DNA of 64,000 nt from Paraferrimonas sp. SM1919. Lineage in GTDB: Bacteria > Pseudomonadota > Gammaproteobacteria > Enterobacterales > Shewanellaceae. The notes beneath the pieces were generated by a model. The model was given only the letters and a program-made list of their open reading frames with translations, was not told where the DNA came from and did not search any database. Position numbers and translations under genes: made by a program. The stretch spans positions 124,001 to 188,000 of the forward strand of contig NZ_WINH01000004.1 in the NCBI RefSeq assembly GCF_010993985.1, written 5' to 3'. This document shows positions 24,918 to 32,732 of this stretch, in pieces; the stretch's first letter is position 1, and each line of letters starts with the position of its first letter.

Positions 24918-26950
24918 ATGGCAAGATTGAATCAAATTGAAACATTCAAGCGTAAGCTGGCACTGCGCATTTTACTGGATGGCAACGCGTTAAAGGTAGC
25001 CTACAACCGCCCTTGGGATGACATTGAAAAAGCCTATAAGCTGGTTAACATTGATACCATTGAGGGAGCTGGTGACGTGCAAACTAATATTGAAGCCGTT
25101 AACCTGTTTTTAAGGCGGTCTACAACCAAGCCTTTGCTAAATCAAAAGAGCTTCGTATTCCTAACAGCAAGTTTGGTAATTGGGCAAAGCCGCGCTTTGA
25201 ATTGGATGATTTAAGCTACAAAATATTGTACACCTTAACCCATATCCACAGTTGTGATGCTCTGTATGATATGACAGAAAAATTTGAAAACCTATCCGAT
25301 CTTGAAATGTTTAAACTGCTGGCAAGTTTTATTAATGCTGATGTAGAAGCGGTGAGTAAGTGCTTTTTGCCAGATGCCCCTTTGATTAAAAACCACCTAC
25401 TAAAAAGTGGCCGACGTAGTCGTGATTTCAATGAAAAGCTCTACCCAATTAGTTTGGTGCGTGACCACATGTTTAACCCTTATTTCACCCATAAGGGCAT
25501 GCTGCATGGTTATCTAAACCAGGCGCCAGCAACCAGCTTAAACTCCAAGGATTTTGCTTTTATTAAGCAAGATTTTGACTGGATGGTAAACATACTTAAG
25601 CAATATAAAAAACAACCCCACCAAGGCTGCAACATTCTCATTTATGGTGAACCAGGTACAGGTAAAACCGAGCTAAGCCGGGCTATTTGCAAAGCCAGTA
25701 AACTCAAAGTACTAGAAGTCGCGTTTGATAACGGCAGCGGCAAAATCATTGAAGGCAGCGACCGTTTGAACAAGTTGGCAACTAGCCGTAGTTTTGTTGA
25801 AACGGGAAGCACCGCCATCGTGTTTGATGAGCTCGAAGATGCCTTCCCATGCATGGGTGCCTTTGGTGAAAAATCTAAAAAGCGTTGGTTTAATAACTTA
25901 TTAGAAACTAATCAGGTGCCGGTAATATGGGTAAGTAATGAAGTGGATCAGCTTGATCCCGCCTTTTTACGCCGCTTTGACTACTGTGTAAAAGTACCAC
26001 TGCCAAACAGTGGCCAAAAAAGTAAATACTACATGAACGCTAAAGGTAGCAAGCACCTATTACCTTGGGAATATAAAGTAGCCATGAACACTAATGTTAC
26101 TATTGCCGACATTAAACGTGCCACCAGTGTATTTAAGCGCACCGGCATCGCTTGTGAACAGGCTCAAAGCCATTACTTTGAAAATTTACTAAAGGCCCAA
26201 CACAAAAAGCCTGAGCAAAATAAAGCCAAAAATGGCAGCAAATACAAAATGGAAACCCAGTTTGTCGAAGCGCTATCTAACACCAGTTTACCGTTACCAC
26301 AGGTGACCAAGATGGTAGAGCGTGTTAGCGAAGGTCGCTTTTTATTACACGGTGTGCCTGGCACGGGGAAAACCGGCTATGTGCATGCATTGGCTGAAAA
26401 ATTGGGTAAGCCATTAGTATGTAAATCAGGCTCAGACTTGTTAGGTAAGTTTGTGGGTGAAAGTGAAAAAGCCATCAAGGCGATGTTTGAACAGGCGACC
26501 CAACAAAAGGCGATATTGTTGCTGGACGAAGCAGAAGCCTTTTTCACTGACCGGGCATCCATACAAAGTGATTGGCGTGGCTCAGTAATTAATGAAATGC
26601 TGGTGCAGTTAGAGCGTTTTCAAGGGGTGTTTTTTGCCAGCACCAACTTGCCAGAACAGTTAGATAAAGCCATAAAACGCCGTTTTGATTTCAGCATAAA
26701 CTTTGATTACTTAAAATCAGAACAGGTGCTGCAAATGGCCGAACAATGTATTGAAGCAGGCCAGCAGTTAACTGATATACAGCGCCACAAACTCAAGCAA
26801 TTAACCCATGTAACTCCGGCAGATTTTGCCGTGGCCAAACGTCAAAAAAGATTCATGGCAGAAGATTTTACTAATGATAATTTGGTAGAGTTAATAACCG
26901 ACCTGTCGCAGGAACGACAACCTAAAAAGATGGCAATCGGCTTCCGCTAG
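24918..26950 (+). CDS. Tandem AAA+ ATPase (Cdc48-like layout), apparent frameshift near 25107-25111
   Basis: The frame opened at 24918 (AGTTGAGGGAAGC before the ATG) continues as a plausible protein only to NIEAVNLF. Thereafter the adjoining frame gives AVYNQAFAKSKELRIPNSKF and runs into the 582-residue ATPase. The switch coincides with a run of five T; six T would restore one chain of ~677 residues. Domain 1: GEPGTGKTELSRA, IVFDELEDAFP, LRRFDY. Domain 2: GVPGTGKTGYVHALAEKLG, LLLDEAEAFF, IKRRFDF. Tandem AAA+ proteins remodel or unfold protein complexes. The frameshift may be a base-call error, a real mutation, or programmed slippage. Operator D lies upstream and a WYL gene follows. Confidence 0.75.
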
Positions 26951-26985
26951 GAAGCCAATAGTTAGGAGTAATTAGGGAGTAAACA

Positions 26986-28095
26986 ATGGATAAAGCAGAA
27001 TTAGAATCCAAGCTATTAGCAATGATCCCCGTGGGCAATAAGGGCAGAACCTTTAGCCCACAGGACTTAACGGCACGCCTTACATTAGACAAAGGCTCGA
27101 ATGACTATAAAGCCCTAATGAAAAAAATTAATCGCACCCTAACAGGCTGGCAAAACATAGGTATTGGCCTAGTGGTTGAGCAAAAAGGGCGCAATAATTA
27201 CTGCTATTGGCAAAGTCAAAAACAAAGAGATAACTATTTCAACAAGTTCAAAGACGATGCTATGGACGAAGGCCAGGCATTAGGCATGTACTTGCTGGAG
27301 ACCCATCTAGCCGAAGTGATCCCGCCAAGGTTAAAACGCCTGCTCGAGCTTAAATTTAATGCCGCAACCGAGCAGCTGCTGGGTAACGATAATGTGCTTA
27401 ACATAGTGGACGAATGGAAAGGGCAAATCCAAGTAAACCCCTATGGCATCGCACTGCAAAATACCGCAGAGGTTGACCAACAATACGAGGCCGTGTTTGC
27501 GGCAATAGAAAAACAACAGGTACTGCAAGTCGAGTATAACTCGATGCATACTCAGTTAAATGAACGTGGCCAACTATTATCCAGTGAAAGTTTTACACAA
27601 AAGCTCATATCGCCCCAGCAAATGCTATGGCAAAACAACCAAATGTCGGTGCTGGTGATTGTGCACGAACAGGGCAAGCCAGATGTATTTAAAAGCTTTG
27701 CCCTAGCCAGGTTAAAAAACATTAAACCCCATGAAGGCGATCAGCACTATGTTAAGCGCCAACAAAACTACACCACAGAAAAAGTAGTGCTGCATCTACA
27801 AACCGGCCTTAAAAACTACTTTGAGCAGGTAAAGTTGGCAGCCGGACAACGCATTAGCCACTTGCAGGGCGAATGGTGGCAGCTAGAGGCAGACATAAGC
27901 TTTGCAGATAGCTTTCACCTAAACCCTGAGACGAATCAATCTAAAGGGCCGGATTACTTTTACCTGGTCAACTTGCTATCAAGCTATGGCCCATCGGTAG
28001 AGGTAATTGCCCCCAAACCAATGCGCGAGCAAATGGCCCAAAGGGCAAAGGAAATGGCGGCTAAGTATTCCCAAGCAGTACAAGAAGAAGAATGA
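26986..28095 (+). CDS. Second WYL-domain protein
   Basis: 369 residues, 36 bp after the AAA+ gene with TTAGGAGTAATTAGGGAG before the ATG. The N-terminus (~15-80) is helical and could be a winged helix (FSPQDLTARLTLDKGSNDYK, LMKKINRTLTGW). The middle fits the WYL pattern (FAAIEKQQVLQVEYNSM, then KLISPQQMLWQNNQMSVLV, FKSFALARLKNIKP). The end fits the WCX extension (VEVIAPKPMREQMAQRAKEM). It has no operator of its own and seems co-transcribed with the ATPase. It could be a ligand-sensing partner of the ATPase rather than the repressor; the WYL fold binds nucleotides or nucleic acid in several proteins. Confidence 0.75.
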   Translation: MDKAELESKLLAMIPVGNKGRTFSPQDLTARLTLDKGSNDYKALMKKINRTLTGWQNIGIGLVVEQKGRNNYCYWQSQKQRDNYFNKFKDDAMDEGQALGMYLLETHLAEVIPPRLKRLLELKFNAATEQLLGNDNVLNIVDEWKGQIQVNPYGIALQNTAEVDQQYEAVFAAIEKQQVLQVEYNSMHTQLNERGQLLSSESFTQKLISPQQMLWQNNQMSVLVIVHEQGKPDVFKSFALARLKNIKPHEGDQHYVKRQQNYTTEKVVLHLQTGLKNYFEQVKLAAGQRISHLQGEWWQLEADISFADSFHLNPETNQSKGPDYFYLVNLLSSYGPSVEVIAPKPMREQMAQRAKEMAAKYSQAVQEEE

Positions 28096-28184
28096 AAGTA
28101 GGCGGATAAATGCCCAAGCTAGAACATTAAAATCCACTATCACTTGGATAATTTGCCTATTAACAGTAAATGGTTGGAGGCAAT

Positions 28185-28433
28185 ATGGACGGGATAGAAA
28201 TTTTTAAGTGGTTTATGATTATGTGTTTTTTAATCGCTTACCCCCATGCTGCCGTTGCGGCAGGCATAATGACAGTGGTGCTAGCTTGGATAAATCCAAT
28301 AGAGCCCTATAACTTAACCTACTCAGGAATCTGGCTAACCTTTATGTGCATTGGCTATTTTATTTGCCACCCAAGGTTATGGGTAATTTTTGGCATTGGC
28401 TACTACATGGGTAGCAGAGGCGGGAAGAAGTAA
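28185..28433 (+). CDS. Small inner-membrane protein, unknown
   Basis: 82 residues from the ATG at 28185, which follows TTGGAGGCAAT; an ATG 15 bases upstream overlaps that site and is not used. Hydrophobic stretches at ~7-34 (WFMIMCFLIAYPHAAVAAGI), ~44-63 and ~66-76 predict two or three membrane helices, ending in a basic RGGKK that should stay in the cytoplasm. It lies 89 bp after the second WYL gene. No family recognised. Confidence 0.55.
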   Translation: MDGIEIFKWFMIMCFLIAYPHAAVAAGIMTVVLAWINPIEPYNLTYSGIWLTFMCIGYFICHPRLWVIFGIGYYMGSRGGKK

Positions 28434-28686
28434 CTGCATTAATTAAAAGCGGTGCGGAATAAATTGTAGGCATCTATGTGAAGTGTTACCCCAATCACTT
28501 CCTTATGTCTAGCATGTGTAATGACAGTTAACATTTTTAGGTTTATATTTATTCCCAATAATTACTCATTAAACAAGACTGATTAATATCAAGAATATTG
28601 GAATCATTACAACCAATTAATGTGCAATGTCCACGCTGTAATGAATTACTTTAATCGTTAAAAAATAAAATGGACACCGACAGCCT

Positions 28687-30813
28687 ATGAAGCAACAAGC
28701 CTTAGCCTATCTGCGCCAAATGACACAAAACCCTTTAGCGACATTCCATGAGGGTCAATGGGAGTCAATACAAGGACTGGTTGAACAGCAAAATCAAATG
28801 CTGGTGGTACAAAGAACAGGTTGGGGTAAAAGTGCGGTGTATTTTATAGCGACTAAAATACGCCGTGCTCAAGGTTATGGCCCAGCCATTATTATTTCTC
28901 CGCTGTTATCGCTCATACGTAACCAGATTGAGTCTGCGGCTAAGCTTGGACTAAAAGTGGTGCCATTTAATTCTTCTATGTCTGATGCTGAGCTTACAGT
29001 GGTCGCAGTACAAATTCTTGAAGGGACAGTTGATGCGATAATCATTGCTCCAGAGCAACTTTCATCTAAAGGCTTCGGAAAAGAAATTCTGCCTTATATC
29101 AGCAGTAAAATAGGTTTGTTTGTGGTTGATGAGGCCCACTGTATATCTGACTGGGGGCATGACTTTAGACCTGACTACGGGCGTATTACTCGTGTGCTCA
29201 AGACTATGCCAAGTAATCTACCTGTATTAGCGACAACGGCAACTGCCAGTCAGCGTGTTGTTAATGATATTGAAATTCAGCTTGGGGAACGATTGAACAC
29301 CATCCGCGGGCCTCTTGTGCGTAAAAGCTTACACCTGCATACCCTTTCCCTTAGTAAGCGCTCTGAGCGTATGGCATGGTTAGTAAAAAACTTAAAAGAT
29401 CTAAAAGGGACTGGCATTGTTTACGCTAAAACTCAAAAAGACACTGAGATTGTTGCCGAATTTTTGTGTAAAAATGGCATTCTGGCGCTCCCTTATCATG
29501 GCGGTATCGATGATAATTCCACCCGTGAAAGATTAGAGCAGGCCCTTCTACATAACAAGGTCAAATGTTTAGTTGCAACCTCAGCGTTAGGTATGGGTTT
29601 TGATAAGCCTGACATAAGTTTTGTGATCCATTACCAGTCACCCAGTAATATTGTTGAATATTACCAGCAGGTTGGTCGCGCTGGGCGCGGAATTGATAAA
29701 GCTGCAGGGGTGCTAATGTTAGGAGAAGAAGATGCTAAAATTCAAAGCTATTTTATTAAAAACGCTTTCCCTAACGAACATCAAATAAATCTATTGTTGA
29801 ACGCCCTAAAAGAAAGAGACGCTTGTAGAGAAAGTGATATACAAGCAGCTGTTAACATTAGTTTAAAAACCATTAGGTTTATATTAAAGTTTTTAAGCAA
29901 TGAAGATCCGTTACCAATTATTAAGGAATATAAAAAAATTAAGGGGGAATATGTTGCTTTTTACTCCCGCACTAAGAATGACTATTCTTTCCCGCATGAA
30001 AGAATTAGCCGTTTAAATAGGATTAAGCAAGGTGAGTGGCAAGACTTGATAGAGTATCATCAATCAGAACGTTGTTTAATGCATTTTTTAGCTGAAAAGT
30101 TGGGGGATAATAACCCACAAAACTGTGGCAAGTGTGCCAATTGTGTTCCGCATACAAAGCTAGACTATACCATTGACCCACAACTTGTCCTAGCGGCACA
30201 GGATTACCTTAAAAACCGTTATATTAAAATTAAGCCAAAGGCGACGTTTGCAGCGTCAGGTGCAAATGCAAAGCTCGCTTTTCCAACTTATGGATTCCCC
30301 TATAACGCTAAAAAAGCCAATATGTACCTGGAAGAGGGCTTAGCGCTATCATCATGGAAAGATGGCGGTTGGGGAGACATGGTGGCAGATGGTAAACACG
30401 CGAATCATTTTAGTGATGAGCTGGTGGCACCAGTGGTCAAAATGATCAACTCATTAGACTACGAACAAAGGCCAACTTGGATTGCCTATGTACCATCCCC
30501 AAGGCATCCAACCTTAGTGCCAGACTTTGCAAGACGAGTTGCAGCACAGTTAGGCGTACCCTGTATGGATGCTATTTATATTGCTAATGAAAGGCCGCCG
30601 CAAAAAAGCATGGAAAACCGTTTCTATCAGGCTAAAAATTTAGACGGAGCTTTTGGTATCCATACTGGAAGAGTATACAGTAATCCTGTATGGTTGATTG
30701 ATGATGCCATAGATTCAGGTTGGACATTTACCGTTGCCGGTGCTTTGCTAATGCAGCATGGTGTCAGCAAGGTGGTACCAATTGCGCTAACCACAACGGC
30801 GAAAAACCAATAA
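28687..30813 (+). CDS. RecQ-family helicase fused to a phosphoribosyltransferase domain
   Basis: 708 residues. Helicase motifs: VQRTGWGKSAVYF (Walker A variant, near 48), FVVDEAHCISDWGHDFRP, LATTATAS, SALGMGFDKPDI and YYQQVGRAGRG. A zinc cluster (CLMHFLAEKLG then CGKCANC) follows. The C-terminal ~190 residues are a type I phosphoribosyltransferase fold (YVPSPRHPTLVPDFARRV; PRPP-loop-like VWLIDDAIDSGWTF). HRDC is absent. RecQ-PRTase proteins recur with DprA-like neighbours in defence loci (recollection), as here: a DprA-like gene starts 18 bp downstream. The PRTase may bind or modify a nucleotide or DNA end; its substrate is unknown. No ribosome-binding site is obvious before the ATG at 28687, preceded by GACAGCCT. 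Confidence 0.85.
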   Translation: MKQQALAYLRQMTQNPLATFHEGQWESIQGLVEQQNQMLVVQRTGWGKSAVYFIATKIRRAQGYGPAIIISPLLSLIRNQIESAAKLGLKVVPFNSSMSDAELTVVAVQILEGTVDAIIIAPEQLSSKGFGKEILPYISSKIGLFVVDEAHCISDWGHDFRPDYGRITRVLKTMPSNLPVLATTATASQRVVNDIEIQLGERLNTIRGPLVRKSLHLHTLSLSKRSERMAWLVKNLKDLKGTGIVYAKTQKDTEIVAEFLCKNGILALPYHGGIDDNSTRERLEQALLHNKVKCLVATSALGMGFDKPDISFVIHYQSPSNIVEYYQQVGRAGRGIDKAAGVLMLGEEDAKIQSYFIKNAFPNEHQINLLLNALKERDACRESDIQAAVNISLKTIRFILKFLSNEDPLPIIKEYKKIKGEYVAFYSRTKNDYSFPHERISRLNRIKQGEWQDLIEYHQSERCLMHFLAEKLGDNNPQNCGKCANCVPHTKLDYTIDPQLVLAAQDYLKNRYIKIKPKATFAASGANAKLAFPTYGFPYNAKKANMYLEEGLALSSWKDGGWGDMVADGKHANHFSDELVAPVVKMINSLDYEQRPTWIAYVPSPRHPTLVPDFARRVAAQLGVPCMDAIYIANERPPQKSMENRFYQAKNLDGAFGIHTGRVYSNPVWLIDDAIDSGWTFTVAGALLMQHGVSKVVPIALTTTAKNQ

Positions 30814-30831
30814 CCATAAAAAGATAAGCCA

Positions 30832-32508
30832 ATGATCACAGAAAACACCAAAGCCATACTATTGCTTACCAGTTTTTTTAACTCTAAAGAAACCAAAGAG
30901 TTTAAGCCCTTAAGTGTGAATGAATACGGCTATTTTGCTTGTTGGTTAAACCAAAACGGCTACAAACCAGAATCGTTATTAGATCCCAACAATCTAACCG
31001 ACATTTGGATGAAGTGGGAACTCCCCCTAAGTCACACCAAAGCGAAAAGCATGGTTAACTTTTCCAATTTAGATACTACTATCGATGCCATTTCTGATAC
31101 TAGAGTCAATGAGCTACTCAATCGTGGTTTCAGTTTAAGTATATCGCTAGAAAATTGGCAAAGCCTGGGGGGATGGGTGATGGACAGAAGTCACCCGAAC
31201 TACCCTAAAGTATTTAGGGGGCAGTTAAAGCATCAAAGCCCAGCAATACTTTTTGGAATAGGCAATCAAGAATTATTGCAAAATGCGTCAATAGGCTTTG
31301 TCGGCAGCCGAGATTGCGATGCTAAAGATAACCAAGCCACCAAAGCTTATGTAGATGCCATCAGTCAGCTCGGTTACCAAGTTGTTTCCGGCGGTGCCAA
31401 AGGCGTAGATTCAGATGCCATGGAACATGCCCTTAAGCGGGGGAATAATGCCATCGGGGTGTTAGCTGATAGTTTACTTAAGAGCAGCACAACTAGACAA
31501 TGGCGGCAATATTTGAAATCTAATCAGCTGGTTTTAATTAGTCCTTTTTACCCAGGAAGCCGTTTTACACCTGCGAATGCTATGGCTCGCAATAAGTTTA
31601 TTTATTTGTTATCCCAAGCGACTATTGTAGTTACTTCAGCTGAAAAAGGCGGAACCTGGTCAGGTGCCAAAGAAAACCTGCAAAAAGCTTGGGTACCTTT
31701 ATTGGTCTCTAGCCATAAATCCCCCTTACAAAAGGGCAATAATGGTCTGTTAACCGGGCAAGGCTTGCCAAAAGGTTATCAGTTGGGCATCAAGGTTACC
31801 CCTGACATGCCTACCGAGCAATTATTGCGGCACATTAAGCAAGCATTGAAGCCACAAGCTTCGCAATCTGAACTTGGTAGCACAGCCTTAGCAAAAGCCT
31901 CGAATAAATCAGAAAGCCAGCAAAGCATGTTTGAGCAAGATTTATTTGCTCAGCCTGAACTCAGTGCCGAATCCGAGCAAGAGTCACAAACCAGCCGTTT
32001 AAGCTTTAAAGAGCAAGCCATGCTGAAGATGGAGCAGGCAAGTGATGCAGCTGATAAAGCCTCAAATACAGAGCCAGCAAGCCAAGTTGAACCGCACAAA
32101 CTATTGAAGGCTGAGACTAATGAGGTAGTTGGAGGTCATAAAAGCAACAGTGATAGCCCTGCACCATCAGGTGAGCCTGAAAAATCACCTAGCGAAGATG
32201 CGTTAGAAAAAATTGATGTAGCAGCCCATAAAACTGATGGGCAAGAACCGACGCCAACACTTGAACATAAGCCCCTGCAAGAACAGCAAACAGAAACACC
32301 ATTGTTAGACTATTTTTATGCACAACTAGTCAAGAAAATACAACAGGCAACAGATCAAATACTGGATTATCAAGCCATTGCTAATGCTTACCCAGAATTT
32401 AGTATCATGGGTAAAAAAGCATTAGAAAATTGGCTAAACCACTTAATTAAACAAAATAAATTAATTAGGCCAAGCACGGCAAAGCGTTATCAGTTACCGA
32501 AAGTTTAA
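30832..32508 (+). CDS. DprA/Smf-like Rossmann protein with long linker and winged helix
   Basis: 558 residues. The DprA Rossmann core spans ~150-340: ASIGFVGSRDCDAKDNQATK, VVSGGAKGVDSDAMEHAL, FTPANAMARNKFIYLLSQA, TSAEKGGTWSGAKENL. A linker of ~130 residues rich in Ser, Glu, Gln and Ala follows, then a small winged helix (~490-558: MGKKALENWLNHLIKQNKLI). Classical DprA (~370 residues) loads RecA on incoming single strands; the long variant next to RecQ-PRTase is more likely a defence or plasmid-conflict component. The genes are 18 bp apart and probably translated from one message. The N-terminal 140 residues are unassigned. Confidence 0.85.
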   Translation: MITENTKAILLLTSFFNSKETKEFKPLSVNEYGYFACWLNQNGYKPESLLDPNNLTDIWMKWELPLSHTKAKSMVNFSNLDTTIDAISDTRVNELLNRGFSLSISLENWQSLGGWVMDRSHPNYPKVFRGQLKHQSPAILFGIGNQELLQNASIGFVGSRDCDAKDNQATKAYVDAISQLGYQVVSGGAKGVDSDAMEHALKRGNNAIGVLADSLLKSSTTRQWRQYLKSNQLVLISPFYPGSRFTPANAMARNKFIYLLSQATIVVTSAEKGGTWSGAKENLQKAWVPLLVSSHKSPLQKGNNGLLTGQGLPKGYQLGIKVTPDMPTEQLLRHIKQALKPQASQSELGSTALAKASNKSESQQSMFEQDLFAQPELSAESEQESQTSRLSFKEQAMLKMEQASDAADKASNTEPASQVEPHKLLKAETNEVVGGHKSNSDSPAPSGEPEKSPSEDALEKIDVAAHKTDGQEPTPTLEHKPLQEQQTETPLLDYFYAQLVKKIQQATDQILDYQAIANAYPEFSIMGKKALENWLNHLIKQNKLIRPSTAKRYQLPKV

Positions 32509-32586
32509 TCCATGACATTGTTTTTAAAGCGTTGGTTATACTTATCAGCTAATTCAATTCTTGATTTTAATAATGATGGAAAATCC

Positions 32587-32616
32587 GGGTAACACCTGGG
32601 GTAAGCCAAGTTACCC
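32587..32616. repeat. Inverted repeat in the 224-bp gap after the DprA-like gene
   Basis: GGGTAAC and GTTACCC separated by 16 bases, with a competing GGGGTAAG/CTTACCCC pair nearby (32598 and 32640). Alternative hairpins of this kind could attenuate transcription, but no function can be assigned. Confidence 0.3.
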
Positions 32617-32732
32617 AGTAACAGACAGTTAGCAGCAACTTACCCCATGCAGGTTAGCATGAGCATTTTCAGCTTTCGTTCAGCAAGGCATGTTGATAGG
32701 CTAAATCCAGAATAAATAGAGTAGTACTAAAA

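Noticed and set aside
25107..25111. Programmed -1 frameshift at the T-run
   Set aside because: The context CTG TTT TTA does not form a classical X XXY YYZ slippery heptamer and no clear downstream stimulator was seen; it is kept only as one of several explanations.
25202..26950. AAA+ ATPase as a separate gene starting at the ATG at 25202
   Set aside because: No ribosome-binding site precedes it, and the same frame continues upstream of the ATG as sensible protein sequence back to the T-run, which fits a frameshift in one longer gene.
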